NCBI RefSeq assembly: GCF_021603645.1
Contig: NZ_BQHJ01000002.1
Location: 248,001 to 312,000 of the forward strand
Length of the DNA stretch: 64,000 bases
Source of the DNA: Pseudomonas pseudonitroreducens
GTDB taxonomy: Bacteria > Pseudomonadota > Gammaproteobacteria > Pseudomonadales > Pseudomonadaceae
Direction of reading: 5' to 3'
Part shown: positions 6,536 to 15,546 of the stretch, piece by piece
Numbering within the stretch: the first letter of the stretch is position 1
Layout of the letters: each line of letters opens with the position of its first letter
Position numbers and translations under genes: made by a program
The notes under the pieces: model-generated
What the model saw: the letters and a program-made list of their open reading frames with translations, nothing else
The model's database searches: none
Told to the model about the DNA's origin: nothing

Positions 6536-7846
6536 TCAACCTCTAGCTTCGCCACCATCCGGCTCGCCATCGGAGCGGCCGATGGTCGCCGGCGCTTCCA
6601 CCACCAACTCCTCCGGCACCTCGTCGACACGCGGGTCCAGCGCAGCGGCCATCGGGCTGACGGTATCGGGCATCGCCACGTGGTGCAGCGGCGCCTCGTC
6701 GACGCGGTGCACGCCGGTAACGCGCTTGGGCTGCACCCAGAAAATCAGGATCAGCGCATAGGCCGACACCAGCATGTAGAACATGCCCGGGCCGAAGTGG
6801 CGCATCATCGCGCCGGCGAACAACGGACCGATACAGGCGCCGACGCCGTACGTGGTCAGCAGCATCGCCGAGAGCGCCACACGGCGCGACTGCTCGACGT
6901 GGTCATTACCCAGGGCCACGGCCAGCGGATAGAGGGTGAACAGCAGCATGCCGGTGACAAAGCCGTTCGCCAGCAGCAGCGTGTAGGGCAGTTCGATCAG
7001 CCCCCACATCGGCACCGCCGCCAGGCACAGCAGCAAGGCGTTGGCGCGGATCAGCCAGCTGCGATTCACCCGGTCGGACAACCAGCCCAGCGGCCACTGC
7101 GCACAGAAGCCGGCCACGATGCACATGCCGACGAAGAAGCTCGACTGCGCGGTGTCCAGGCCGTTGCGCGCCGCATACACCGGCGCCAGGCCATAGAAGG
7201 CGCCGACCATCAGACCGGCAACGAAGATAGTGCCCAGCGACTGCGGTACGCGCTTCCAGAAGAAGCCGATCTCCAGCGGCGCCGCCACCAGTTTCGCCGG
7301 GTGGACGCGGCGGGTCAGCGCCAGCGGGATCAGGCAGGACGAGAAGCAGATGGCGACCAGCAGCAGCGGCTTGTAATCCAGCGCCGGGCTCAGCGCCAGC
7401 AGGCCCTGGCCGACCACCAGGCCGGCGTCCACCGCCACCATGTAGCCGGCGAATACCTTGCCGCGCTGGTGCCCTTCGGCCTGCTCGTTGAGCCAGCTCT
7501 CGATCACCATGTACTGGTTCATCATCACCGCGCCCATCACGAAGCGCAGAGCGATCCACACCTCCAGCTGCGAGACCAGCGCGTGGATCAGCACGATTAC
7601 CGTCGCCATGCCGGCGCAGGCTACGTAGGAACGGATATGGCCGAACCCGGCAATCAGCTTGTGGCCGAACTTGCCGCCACAGACCAGGCCAAAGTAATAA
7701 GCCGCCATCAGGCCGCCGACCCAGAGGTCGCTGACGCCTTCCTGGGTCAGGCGCAGGCCCATGTAGGTGGTGAACAGGCCGGAGCCGGCGAGCATCAGCA
7801 GCGTAGCGGTGTAGAGCGCGGGAAAGGTGACGAGCGGGCTGAACAT
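6536..7846 (-). CDS. MFS transporter
   Basis: About 436 residues with 12 hydrophobic segments. I take ATG 7846 (MFSPLVTFPALYTATLL) as the start because the first membrane helix begins there. An upstream ATG at 7936 would add 30 polar residues. The loop between helices 2 and 3 (GGKFGHKLIAGFGHIRS) fits the MFS signature region. The C-terminal 70 residues are cytoplasmic and acidic/proline-rich. The substrate is unknown; similar genes are annotated as YcaD/sugar-like MFS carriers. It is convergent with the Bap-like gene. Confidence 0.82.
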   Translation of the reverse strand: MFSPLVTFPALYTATLLMLAGSGLFTTYMGLRLTQEGVSDLWVGGLMAAYYFGLVCGGKFGHKLIAGFGHIRSYVACAGMATVIVLIHALVSQLEVWIALRFVMGAVMMNQYMVIESWLNEQAEGHQRGKVFAGYMVAVDAGLVVGQGLLALSPALDYKPLLLVAICFSSCLIPLALTRRVHPAKLVAAPLEIGFFWKRVPQSLGTIFVAGLMVGAFYGLAPVYAARNGLDTAQSSFFVGMCIVAGFCAQWPLGWLSDRVNRSWLIRANALLLCLAAVPMWGLIELPYTLLLANGFVTGMLLFTLYPLAVALGNDHVEQSRRVALSAMLLTTYGVGACIGPLFAGAMMRHFGPGMFYMLVSAYALILIFWVQPKRVTGVHRVDEAPLHHVAMPDTVSPMAAALDPRVDEVPEELVVEAPATIGRSDGEPDGGEARG

Positions 7847-8063
7847 GGCGAGTCCGGCAGGCAGATGAGGAAGGTGGGATGTCACGGCAAGGTTAGCCGT
7901 CCGCACATCGGACAGCAGTCGCGCGGCAAAGATCACATGGTTTGCGGCGGATGCGCATTATGGCCGGCGGCCAGCGCATCGGCTATCGGAGCGCTGCCAC
8001 GCGGATGCCTGAAACCATCCCTGCGGGCGCGCGTCGAACGCAGTATGTACCCGGAGAATCGCC

Positions 8064-8306
8064 ATGCTGCTCCAGGACCTGAAACCCTTCCTGCTCTACT
8101 GCACCCTGATCAACTACGCCATCCTGCTGATCTGGTTCGCCGCCTTTACCCTCGCCCACGACTTCGTCTATCGCCTGCACACCCGCTGGTTCTCCCTGCC
8201 GGTGGAGCGATTCGATGGCATTCATTACGGCGGCATGGCGGTCTACAAGATCGGCGTCCTGCTGTTCAACCTGGTGCCACTGCTGGCGCTGTGCATGCTT
8301 TCCTGA
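8064..8306 (+). CDS. Small two-helix membrane protein, DUF6868-like
   Basis: An 80-residue protein with two hydrophobic helices (about residues 10-32 and 59-79). Between them is an amphipathic loop with the motif RLHTRWFSLPVERFDGIHYGG. This pattern is found in small conserved proteobacterial membrane proteins of unknown function. The ribosome site GGAGAA lies 6-7 bases before ATG 8064. It stands alone, divergent from the MFS gene. Confidence 0.8.
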   Translation: MLLQDLKPFLLYCTLINYAILLIWFAAFTLAHDFVYRLHTRWFSLPVERFDGIHYGGMAVYKIGVLLFNLVPLLALCMLS

Positions 8307-8417
8307 AGCGATGCGCCAGCAGTGCGACATCATGACCACCGATCGGAAAGCAACTTGTTGAAATTTATTGGAAATAATCAGGTCGTAGGGTGCTCGCAGT
8401 TTTCAGGAGATCTCCCC

Positions 8418-8633
8418 GTGCACCACGCAACCCGCAGCCTGCGCAAGACCCTCGACGCCGTCGCCGCCAATAACGAAGCCACGGCCCTGGAAGTCATGCG
8501 GGCAGTCGAACAGGTCCAGGATGACCTGCTCCGGCAGAAACTGCTGAAGTCCATTCATCACCTCAACCAGGACGCCGCCGACCTGCGCGCCCTGCGTGAA
8601 GAGATTGCCTCGCCGATGACCCGCCGCGCCTGA
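8418..8633 (+). CDS. Small conserved hypothetical helical protein
   Basis: A 71-residue protein starting at GTG 8418, chosen because CAGGAGA is well placed 7 bases before it; the upstream reading gives no conserved-looking sequence. It is charged and almost wholly helical (AANNEATALEVMRAVEQVQDD), likely a short coiled coil, with no membrane segment. Function is unknown. It is convergent with desB, whose stop lies 6 bp away. Confidence 0.7.
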   Translation: MHHATRSLRKTLDAVAANNEATALEVMRAVEQVQDDLLRQKLLKSIHHLNQDAADLRALREEIASPMTRRA

Positions 8634-8639
8634 TTCGCC

Positions 8640-9722
8640 TCAGGCCATCGCCGGCTGCGTCGGCCGGCGATGGACCCAGATGCGCTTGAGCACCGTGGCG
8701 AACTGCGCCGACAGCCGGCCGCTGTTGTAGGTCTGGCCGTAGCGCGCGGCAATCGCCTGCACCTCACGCGACAACTGCGCATAGCGGCGCGCCGGCAAGT
8801 CCGGATAGAGATGGTGCTCGATCTGGTGGCTGAGGTTGCCGGTAAGGATGTGGAACAGCGGGCCGCCCTCCAGGTTGCTCGACCCGCGCAACTGGCGCAG
8901 GTACCAGTGGCCGCGCGTCTCGCCCTGCAGCACCTCGGGCGGAAAGACCGCGGCCTTCTCGGTGAAGTGGCCGCAGAAGATCACGGTGAAGGTCCACAGG
9001 TTGCGCATCAGGTTGGCGATGAGGTTGCCCAGCAGCACCGCGCCGAATGCGCCGGAGAACAGGCCGAGCAGCGGAAACACGGCGTAGTCCTTGACCCACT
9101 GGCGCCCAACCTTGGCGTTGAACTGGCGCAGCAGCGGACGCAGCTCCTCCTTACTCATCCGCCCCTTCACGTACTTGTCCAGGCGCAGGTGCTGCACCGC
9201 CACGGCGTACTGGAACAGCAGCGCCTGGATCGTCACCCACAGCGGCTGCCAGCGGTAGAACGGTTTCCACCTCTGCTCCGGGAACAGCCGCACCACGCCG
9301 TAGCCCACGTCGTCGTCCATGCCCAGCACGTTGGTGTAAGTGTGGTGCACGTGGTTGTGCGTGTGCCGCCAGAAATCCGCGGGGCCGACGATGTCCCACT
9401 CATAGTTCTGCCCGGAAAACTCCGGGTCGTTCATCCAGTCGTACTGGCCATGCATGACGTTATGGCCCAGCTCCATGTTCTCCAGGATCTTGCCCAGTCC
9501 GAGTAGGAAGGTACCCAGCAGCCAGGTCGGCGGGAACCAGCCTGCCATCAGCAACACGCGGCCGCTCCAGCAGCAGAAGCGCACCGCCGCGCGGATACGG
9601 CGGATGTAGCGGGCGTCCTTTTCGCCCAGGTCGTGCAGGGTGCGCTGGCGCAGGGCGTCCAGTTCGGCACCGAAGGCCTCCAGCTCGGCGGCGCTGAGGT
9701 CGCGATCTTCGCGCATGGACAT
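8640..9722 (-). CDS. desB: Acyl-CoA delta-9 fatty acid desaturase DesB
   Basis: 360 residues, the usual size of membrane desaturases. The three histidine clusters that bind the diiron centre are visible: HNVMH (87-91), HTHNHVHH (120-127) and HQIEHH (about 310-315). Hydrophobic pairs lie around 50-80 and 205-240. By family knowledge it introduces a cis-9 double bond into saturated acyl-CoA from exogenous fatty acids at the inner membrane, using electrons from the partner reductase. It is 11 bp downstream of desC and surely co-transcribed. Regulation by DesT is supported by operators upstream of desC. ATG 9716 is an alternative start. Confidence 0.92.
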   Translation of the reverse strand: MSMREDRDLSAAELEAFGAELDALRQRTLHDLGEKDARYIRRIRAAVRFCCWSGRVLLMAGWFPPTWLLGTFLLGLGKILENMELGHNVMHGQYDWMNDPEFSGQNYEWDIVGPADFWRHTHNHVHHTYTNVLGMDDDVGYGVVRLFPEQRWKPFYRWQPLWVTIQALLFQYAVAVQHLRLDKYVKGRMSKEELRPLLRQFNAKVGRQWVKDYAVFPLLGLFSGAFGAVLLGNLIANLMRNLWTFTVIFCGHFTEKAAVFPPEVLQGETRGHWYLRQLRGSSNLEGGPLFHILTGNLSHQIEHHLYPDLPARRYAQLSREVQAIAARYGQTYNSGRLSAQFATVLKRIWVHRRPTQPAMA

Positions 9723-9733
9723 TCTCCAGAAGG

Positions 9734-10834
9734 TCAGAGATCGACGGTCAGGTCGCCCTGGGGCGCGCTGACACAGATGCGGATGGGCTGGCCCGGCTCA
9801 CTGAACAGCTCACCGCTGCGCAGGTCGCGCACGCAGCCGCTGACCAGCGTGCAGGTGCAGCGGGTGCACACGCCCTGCCGGCAGCCATGCAGCGGGCGCA
9901 GGCCGCTGGCTTCGGCCTGCTCCAGCAGGCTGCGACGACTGTCACCGGTCACCTGCAGCGCGCTGCGGGCGAAGCGCAGGCTCACGGCCTGGGCCGGCTC
10001 GCGGTCGTCCCAGGCGGGCGGGCTGAAGCTTTCTGCCTGCAGGCTTCGGCTGCTCGCGCCCAGCGCCTGGCGTACCGTTTCGACGAAGCCGCCAGGACCG
10101 CACACCAGCACGTGGCGAGCCTGCAGATCGGCAACGTGATCGCGCTGGAAACGCCCGCTCAACTCACCGTCCAGCGCGACATCGCCGCTCAGCGCCCAGC
10201 GCAGTTCGAGGTTCGGGTATTGCCGCGCCAGGGCTTGCAGCCCGACGACGAAGGCCTTCTGGCCGCGCTCGCGAACGTAGTGCAGCAGCGTCACCGGGCC
10301 GCCGTAACCGCGCGCCAACGCCTCGCGCAGCAGGCCAAGCAAAGGCGTCAGGCCACTGCCCGCGGCCAGCAGCAGCACGCCCTGGTCATCGGCTGGCCAG
10401 TTCAGCTCGCCGTCCGGCTCGCCCAGTTCCAGCATTTCGCCGACACACAGTTGCTGCAGCAGGAAGGTGGAAATCCGCCCGCCCGGCTGCAACTTCACGG
10501 CGAACTCCAGGCAGCCGTCCTCGGCGACGCGGGTCAGGCTGTAGCTGCGGCTGTGGCGGATACCGTCGTTCTCGACGAATAGTTGCAGGTGTTGGCCGGG
10601 CCGCGCTCCGCGCCAGTACGCATTCGGGCGCAGGCGCAACTCGAGCATGTCGTCAGCCACCCATTGCCGCGCCTCCACCCGAGCAAACACGCGCCGCAGC
10701 GACCAGCCGGGGTTGCAGGCGCGCAGTACGGCATCGACATCCGACTCGCGCAGCCATTGGCCACGCACCAGAGCGCGCAGCGGTGACAGCAGCGGCGAGA
10801 CGAAGCGCAGGCCGGTGAAAGGGAGCAGAGGCAT
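9734..10834 (-). CDS. desC: Ferredoxin reductase DesC, electron donor to DesB
   Basis: About 366 residues. The middle is a ferredoxin-NADP reductase fold: the flavin-binding RSYSL motif, the GGRIS loop and a GSGLTPLLGLL nucleotide-binding segment. The C-terminus is a plant-type 2Fe-2S ferredoxin with CRQGVCTRCTC and a distal cysteine. By family knowledge it passes electrons from NAD(P)H to the desaturase. I prefer ATG 10834 because an operator covers 10850-10867 and the alternative start at 10858 would lie inside it. No good ribosome site is visible before either start. Confidence 0.9.
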   Translation of the reverse strand: MPLLPFTGLRFVSPLLSPLRALVRGQWLRESDVDAVLRACNPGWSLRRVFARVEARQWVADDMLELRLRPNAYWRGARPGQHLQLFVENDGIRHSRSYSLTRVAEDGCLEFAVKLQPGGRISTFLLQQLCVGEMLELGEPDGELNWPADDQGVLLLAAGSGLTPLLGLLREALARGYGGPVTLLHYVRERGQKAFVVGLQALARQYPNLELRWALSGDVALDGELSGRFQRDHVADLQARHVLVCGPGGFVETVRQALGASSRSLQAESFSPPAWDDREPAQAVSLRFARSALQVTGDSRRSLLEQAEASGLRPLHGCRQGVCTRCTCTLVSGCVRDLRSGELFSEPGQPIRICVSAPQGDLTVDL

Positions 10835-10849
10835 GGGCGGACACCGAAC

Positions 10850-10867
10850 AGTAAACATGTGTTCACT
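10850..10867. promoter_or_regulatory. Putative DesT operator 1
   Basis: AGTAAACA-TG-TGTTCACT is an 18-bp palindrome with one mismatch. It lies just upstream of desC. Its partner at 10893-10910 matches the same consensus AGTnAACA-NN-TGTTCACT. DesT is known to bind palindromes at the desCB promoter; the assignment follows from position and symmetry. Confidence 0.75.
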
Positions 10868-10892
10868 TAAAATCTCACGTGAAGGAGATTTC

Positions 10893-10910
10893 AGTCAACA
10901 GTTGTTCACT
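10893..10910. promoter_or_regulatory. Putative DesT operator 2
   Basis: AGTCAACA-GT-TGTTCACT lies 43 bp centre-to-centre from operator 1, about four helical turns, in the desC/desT divergent region. It could control desT itself or help repression of desCB. Confidence 0.7.
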
Positions 10911-10988
10911 GTGACGCGCAGGAAGCTCCCCAACGCCAACCGGCATTTGCTAGAGTGCCTGCGCCTTCGCCTTGGATAGCACTGCCGT

Positions 10989-11624
10989 ATGTCCACTCCC
11001 CGCGCCGAACAGAAGCAACAGACCCGCCTGGCCCTGATGGATGCCGCACGCAGCCTGATGGACAGCGGCCGCGGTTTCGGCAGCCTGAGCCTGCGCGAAG
11101 TGGCGAAGACGGCCGGGATCGTCCCGGCAGGCTTCTACCGGCACTTCACCGACATGGACCAGCTCGGCCTCGCCCTGGTCGCCGATGTCGACGAAACCTT
11201 CCGCGAAACCCTGCGGGTGGTACGCCGCAACGAATTCGAGCTGGGCGGCGTGATCGAAGCGTCGGTGCGCATCTTCCTCGACGCCGTGACCGCCAACCGT
11301 ACCCAGTTCCTCTTCCTCGCCCGCGAGCAATACGGCGGCTCGCACCCGATCCGCCAGGCCGTCGGCGCCCTGCGCCAGCGCATCACCGATGACCTGGCCG
11401 CCGACCTGGCATTGCTCAACAAGCTGCCGCATCTGGGCGCCCAGGACATCGACGTGATCGCCGACCTGGTGGTGAAGACCGTCTTCGCCACCCTCCCCGA
11501 GCTGATCGACCCGCCAGCCGACAGCCTGCCGACGCACCTCTCGCCCCAGGCCAAGATCACCCAGCAGCTGCGCTTCATCATGATCGGCGCCAAGCACTGG
11601 ACCGGGATCGGCTCGCGGCCCTGA
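10989..11624 (+). CDS. desT: TetR-family repressor DesT
   Basis: 211 residues, typical TetR size. The N-terminal helix-turn-helix spans about residues 32-58 (SLREVAKTAGIVPAGFYRHF). The C-terminal domain binds ligand. In P. aeruginosa DesT senses the ratio of saturated to unsaturated acyl-CoA and represses desCB. The gene is divergent from desC with two palindromic operators between. A weak ribosome site precedes ATG 10989. A REP element follows the stop. Confidence 0.92.
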   Translation: MSTPRAEQKQQTRLALMDAARSLMDSGRGFGSLSLREVAKTAGIVPAGFYRHFTDMDQLGLALVADVDETFRETLRVVRRNEFELGGVIEASVRIFLDAVTANRTQFLFLAREQYGGSHPIRQAVGALRQRITDDLAADLALLNKLPHLGAQDIDVIADLVVKTVFATLPELIDPPADSLPTHLSPQAKITQQLRFIMIGAKHWTGIGSRP

Positions 11625-11652
11625 GCTTCGCTCACGCGCTCAACGCTTTCGT

Positions 11653-11720
11653 GTAGGAGCGAGCTTGCTCGCGAACCGGCCCCGCTGCGAAATCTGTTCG
11701 CGAGCAAGCTCGCTCCCACA
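11653..11720. repeat. REP element pair (type GAGCGAGCTTGCTCGCGAA)
   Basis: A Pseudomonas-type REP: GTAGGAGCGAGCTTGCTCGCGAA and an inverted copy ending CGAGCAAGCTCGCTCCCAC, separated by about 20 bp. It lies between desT and ureE. Confidence 0.88.
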
Positions 11721-11894
11721 AAGAGCCGCATCCGCCCCTCGATGGTGCGCACCGTTTTCGTGCGCACCAATGTTGCGCGCACGCACCATTCCTGATCGTT
11801 CGGACAACGCCGTCAGGCCGCGCCAGCGCTAGCTCAGGCCGACGCTGGCAAGCCCCTTGCTGTAGCACCGGCATTGCTACTGCCGGACGCTGCC

Positions 11895-12395
11895 ATGCTG
11901 GTCATCCACCAACGAATCGAACCCCGCGAACACTGGGACGCCGAGTTGCGCCTGAACTACGAGGCGCGCAGCAAGAGCCGCCTGCGCTGCTTCAGCAGCA
12001 GCGGTGAAGACGTCGGCCTGTTCCTCGAACGCGGCCAGTCGCCGCTGGCGGATGGCGAATTCCTGCTGGCCAACGATGGCCGGGTGGTGCGCGTCAGCGC
12101 GGCGCCGGAGAAGCTGCTCCACGTCACCTGCGCCAACGCTCGCGAACTGAACCGCGCGGCCTATCACCTGGGCAATCGCCACGTCGCCCTGCAGGTCGGC
12201 GAAGGCTGGCTGCGCCTGCTCGACGACTACGTGCTCAAGGCGATGCTCGACCAGCTCGGCGCGACGGTGGATGCCATCGAAGCGCCGTTCCAGCCGGAGC
12301 ACGGCGCCTATGGTGGCGGCCATCACCACTCGCATCATGGCGAGGAACAGTTCAACTACGCGCCGAAGCTGCATCAGTTCGGGGTTCGCTTGTGA
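11895..12395 (+). CDS. ureE: Urease accessory metallochaperone UreE
   Basis: 166 residues from ATG 11895; the upstream ATG 11874 adds only MLLPDAA and I judge it wrong since the family begins with MLVI. The nickel-binding core HLGNRH (91-96) and the C-terminal histidine-rich tail HHHSHH (143-148) are present. UreE delivers nickel to the UreFG(D)-apourease complex in the cytoplasm. It heads ureE-ureF-ureG-hupE. The structural ureABC and ureD genes are not in the window. Confidence 0.93.
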   Translation: MLVIHQRIEPREHWDAELRLNYEARSKSRLRCFSSSGEDVGLFLERGQSPLADGEFLLANDGRVVRVSAAPEKLLHVTCANARELNRAAYHLGNRHVALQVGEGWLRLLDDYVLKAMLDQLGATVDAIEAPFQPEHGAYGGGHHHSHHGEEQFNYAPKLHQFGVRL

Positions 12396-12415
12396 TGTTT
12401 TGGCGCGAGCCCCGC

Positions 12416-12454
12416 TCCCCCACCCCAGCCCTCTCCCAGAGGAAGAGGGAGCCG
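12416..12454. repeat. Short copy of the CCCTCTCCC/GGGAGAGGG intergenic repeat
   Basis: CCCCACCCCAGCCCTCTCCCAGAGGAAGAGGGAG lies between ureE and ureF. It shares its core with longer copies at 14603-14742 and 26691-26823. Confidence 0.65.
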
Positions 12455-12482
12455 AACGGCAGACATGAGAAGGTCATCGCCC

Positions 12483-13160
12483 ATGGCTGAATCCTTCAGT
12501 TTCTGGTCGCTCCTGCGCCTGGCCAGTCCGCAGTTGCCCATTGGCGGCTACAGCTATTCGCAAGGGCTGGAAAGCGCCATCGACCAGGGCCAGGTCAAGG
12601 ACTCCGACGGCGCCCGCACCTGGCTCGCCGACCAGTTGCAGCTGAACCTCGCCCGCTTCGAGGGCCCGCTGCTGGCCGAGCTGCTGCGCGCGGCACAGAG
12701 CGCCGACTGGAGCGCCTTGCGCGACGCCGCCGAGCGCCACCGCGCCAGCCGCGAGACCCGCGAGCTGGGCCTGGAGAATCGGCAGATGGGCTTCTCCCTC
12801 GGCCAATTGCTCGAAGCCCTGCCCGAGCTGGACGAGCCCGCGCGCCAATGGCTTGCCGCACAGCCCGAGCCCTCGTTCGCCGCCGCCTGGGCCCTGGCCG
12901 CCCGGGCCTGGGGTTTATCCCCGGAGCAGGCTCTCGGCGCCTGGCTGTTTAGCTGGCTGGAGAACCAGCTGGCAGTGCTGATGAAGACCCTGCCGCTGGG
13001 CCAACTGGCCGCGCAGAAGCTCACCTCGCAACTGCTCCCCGACCTCGACAACGCCTGCCAGGCAGCACTCGCCAACCCGCCCCACGGCGGCGCGCCCTTC
13101 GGCCTGGCGCTGGCCTGCATGAATCACGAAACCCAATACAGCCGTCTGTTCCGCTCCTAG
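12483..13160 (+). CDS. ureF: Urease accessory protein UreF
   Basis: 225 residues starting at ATG 12483 ([30 protein letters not shown]). The SPQLPIGG(Y/F)SYSxGLE block is the family hallmark. An all-helical protein that bridges apourease-UreD and UreG and gates nickel insertion. An ATG at 12465 would add six residues without a better ribosome site. It is followed 10 bp later by ureG. Confidence 0.93.
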   Translation: MAESFSFWSLLRLASPQLPIGGYSYSQGLESAIDQGQVKDSDGARTWLADQLQLNLARFEGPLLAELLRAAQSADWSALRDAAERHRASRETRELGLENRQMGFSLGQLLEALPELDEPARQWLAAQPEPSFAAAWALAARAWGLSPEQALGAWLFSWLENQLAVLMKTLPLGQLAAQKLTSQLLPDLDNACQAALANPPHGGAPFGLALACMNHETQYSRLFRS

Positions 13161-13170
13161 GAGAACTGCC

Positions 13171-13785
<615 letters not shown>

Positions 13786-13843
13786 TGCCCTTCCGCGGCC
13801 GCGGAAGAACGGTCGCCCCACGACAAGAACCAGGGAGTTATCC

Positions 13844-14416
13844 ATGCAATTGCGCAAAGCCCTCTACAGCCTGGCGCTGTTCCTCACCCCGGCGGTGGCC
13901 TTCGCCCATCCGGGGCACGGCGACCATGGCCTGATCGCCGGCATCGCCCACCCCATCAGCGGCCTCGACCACCTGCTGGCGATGCTCGCCGTCGGCCTCT
14001 GGGCCGCACAGCAGAAAGGCGCGGCGCGCCTGGCGCTACCCTGCACCTTCGTCGGCAGCATGCTGATTGGCGGACTGCTCGGTTTCGAGGGGCTGCAGAT
14101 GCCATTCATGGAAACCGGCATTGCCGCTTCCGTGCTCGCGCTGGGCCTGTGCGTCGCGCTGGCCGTGCGCCCGCCGCTGTTCCTGGCGATGGGCGCAACC
14201 GCGTTGTTCGCCCTCGCCCACGGCGTGGCCCACGGACTGGAGCTGCCGGAACTGAGCAGTCCGTGGCTGTATGCCGCTGGTTTCGTCGCGGCAACCGCTG
14301 CGCTGCATGCGGCGGGTTACGGGATTGTTCGTGCGCTGCCGCAAGCGGCGGCACCGCTGGTGCGTTTCGCCGGGCTGGCTTCGGCAGGCGCGGGTGCATG
14401 GCTGCTCGCCGGCTGA
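13844..14416 (+). CDS. hupE: HupE/UreJ family nickel or cobalt membrane protein
   Basis: 190 residues with a signal-like N-terminus (MQLRKALYSLALFLTPAVAFA). The family motif HPGHGDHG...HPISGLDHLLAMLAVGLWA follows, then about six membrane segments. By family knowledge HupE/UreJ proteins are secondary nickel/cobalt permeases tied to urease or hydrogenase. Its place at the end of ureEFG supports nickel supply to urease. Also called ureJ. Followed at once by REP elements. Confidence 0.9.
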   Translation: MQLRKALYSLALFLTPAVAFAHPGHGDHGLIAGIAHPISGLDHLLAMLAVGLWAAQQKGAARLALPCTFVGSMLIGGLLGFEGLQMPFMETGIAASVLALGLCVALAVRPPLFLAMGATALFALAHGVAHGLELPELSSPWLYAAGFVAATAALHAAGYGIVRALPQAAAPLVRFAGLASAGAGAWLLAG

Positions 14417-14426
14417 CCCGCTTTTC

Positions 14427-14493
14427 GCAGGAGCGAGCTTGCTCGCGAACCAACCTCGCTGCGAGGCCGTTCGCGAGCAAGCTCGCTCCTACA
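14427..14493. repeat. REP element pair (GAGCGAGCTTGCTCGC type)
   Basis: Inverted pair GCAGGAGCGAGCTTGCTCGCGAA and CGAGCAAGCTCGCTCCTAC, 11 bp after hupE. It may stabilise or end the ure transcript. Confidence 0.88.
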
Positions 14494-14518
14494 AAAAAGT
14501 CGGTGCATCGGTGGGAGC

Positions 14519-14590
14519 GTAGGAGCGGACTCCGTCCGCGATGTCTTCCCGCGCGCTGGGAACCTATCGCGGACAGAGTCCGCTCCTACA
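14519..14590. repeat. REP element pair (GAGCGGACTCCGTCCGC type)
   Basis: GTAGGAGCGGACTCCGTCCGCGAT and inverted copy ATCGCGGACAGAGTCCGCTCCTAC. It is a second REP subtype directly next to the first one. Confidence 0.88.
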
Positions 14591-14602
14591 AGGTCAAGAG
14601 CC

Positions 14603-14742
14603 CCTCCCCCTGACCCTGGCTGCGCGCCCCGCTCCTCAAGCGGGAGAGGGGACTGTCCGGTGCAGGATGAAGCCTCGGTATCAGAAGCTCGGACGGCTCC
14701 CTCTCCCTCTGGGAGAGGGCTGGGGTGAGGGAGAAATCCCGG
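14603..14742. repeat. CCCTCTCCC-type intergenic repeat, long copy
   Basis: It begins CCCCTGACCCTGGCTGCGCG and ends CTCTGGGAGAGGGCTGGGGTGAGGG. The same layout recurs at 26691-26823, with an unrelated 60-70 bp centre. With the two REPs it fills the whole gap between hupE and the SDR gene. Confidence 0.75.
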
Positions 14743-14781
14743 CACGGAGACCCCGGATTGCAACGGTTAGCCGGCCGTACA

Positions 14782-15546
14782 TCAGCCCTTGCGATGCACC
14801 GAGAACCCCGCCCACGCCTGGCTCACCGGCATGATTTCCAGGGTGTTGATATTGATGTGCGGCGGCTGGTTCATGATCCAGTGGATGGTCTCGGCGATGT
14901 CCGCGGACTGGATCGGCTCGGCGCCAGCGTAGGTCTTGTCGTACTTCGCCTGGTCACCGCCGAAGCGCACCAGCGAGAACTCGCTCTCGCACATGCCCGG
15001 TTCCAGGTTGGTGACCCGCACGCCAGTGCCCTGCAGGTCGCAACGCAGGTTCAGCGAGAACTGCTCGACGAAGGCCTTGGTCGCGCCATACACGTGGCCG
15101 CCCGGATAGGGCCAGTGCCCGGCCACCGAGCCGAGGTTGAGGATGCTCGCACCTGGGCCGTGGGCGATCAGGCGCGGCAGCAACAGGCGGGTGGCGTACA
15201 TCAGGCCCTTGATGTTGGTGTCGACCATGGTGTCCCAGTCATCCAGCTCGCATTGCTGCGCCGGGTCGGTGCCCAGGGCAAGGCCGGCGTTGTTGATCAG
15301 GCCGCGCAGCTTTGCGAACTTCTCCGGCAGGCTGTCCACGGCGGCGGTCATCGCCGCGCGATCGCGCACGTCGAGTACCAGCGGCAGCACGTCGGTCTCG
15401 GCGGAAAGCTCCTGGGCCAGTGCATTCAGGCGCTCCTCACGGCGGCCGGTGATCACCAGCGACCAGCCGTCACGGGCGAAACGCCGCGCACAGGCTTCGC
15501 CGAAGCCGGAGGTGGCGCCGGTAATGAACAGGGTGGGAGTGGTCAT
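14782..15546 (-). CDS. SDR family NAD(P)-dependent oxidoreductase (YdfG-like)
   Basis: 254 residues. Classical short-chain dehydrogenase: cofactor motif TGATSGFG (near residue 8), NNAG (about 88), catalytic Ser in LNLGSVAGHWPY and the Tyr-x-x-x-Lys of VYGATK. The GRR after the second strand favours NADP. It is close to YdfG-type 3-hydroxy acid / serine dehydrogenases; the exact substrate is not provable here. GGACTTTGCG lies before ATG 15546. Monocistronic. Confidence 0.88.
   Translation of the reverse strand: MTTPTLFITGATSGFGEACARRFARDGWSLVITGRREERLNALAQELSAETDVLPLVLDVRDRAAMTAAVDSLPEKFAKLRGLINNAGLALGTDPAQQCELDDWDTMVDTNIKGLMYATRLLLPRLIAHGPGASILNLGSVAGHWPYPGGHVYGATKAFVEQFSLNLRCDLQGTGVRVTNLEPGMCESEFSLVRFGGDQAKYDKTYAGAEPIQSADIAETIHWIMNQPPHININTLEIMPVSQAWAGFSVHRKG

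Noticed and set aside
6392-8335. 647-codon frame antisense to the MFS gene
   Set aside because: Shadow with His/Gln/Arg-rich composition typical of antisense GC frames; membrane pattern is on the other strand.
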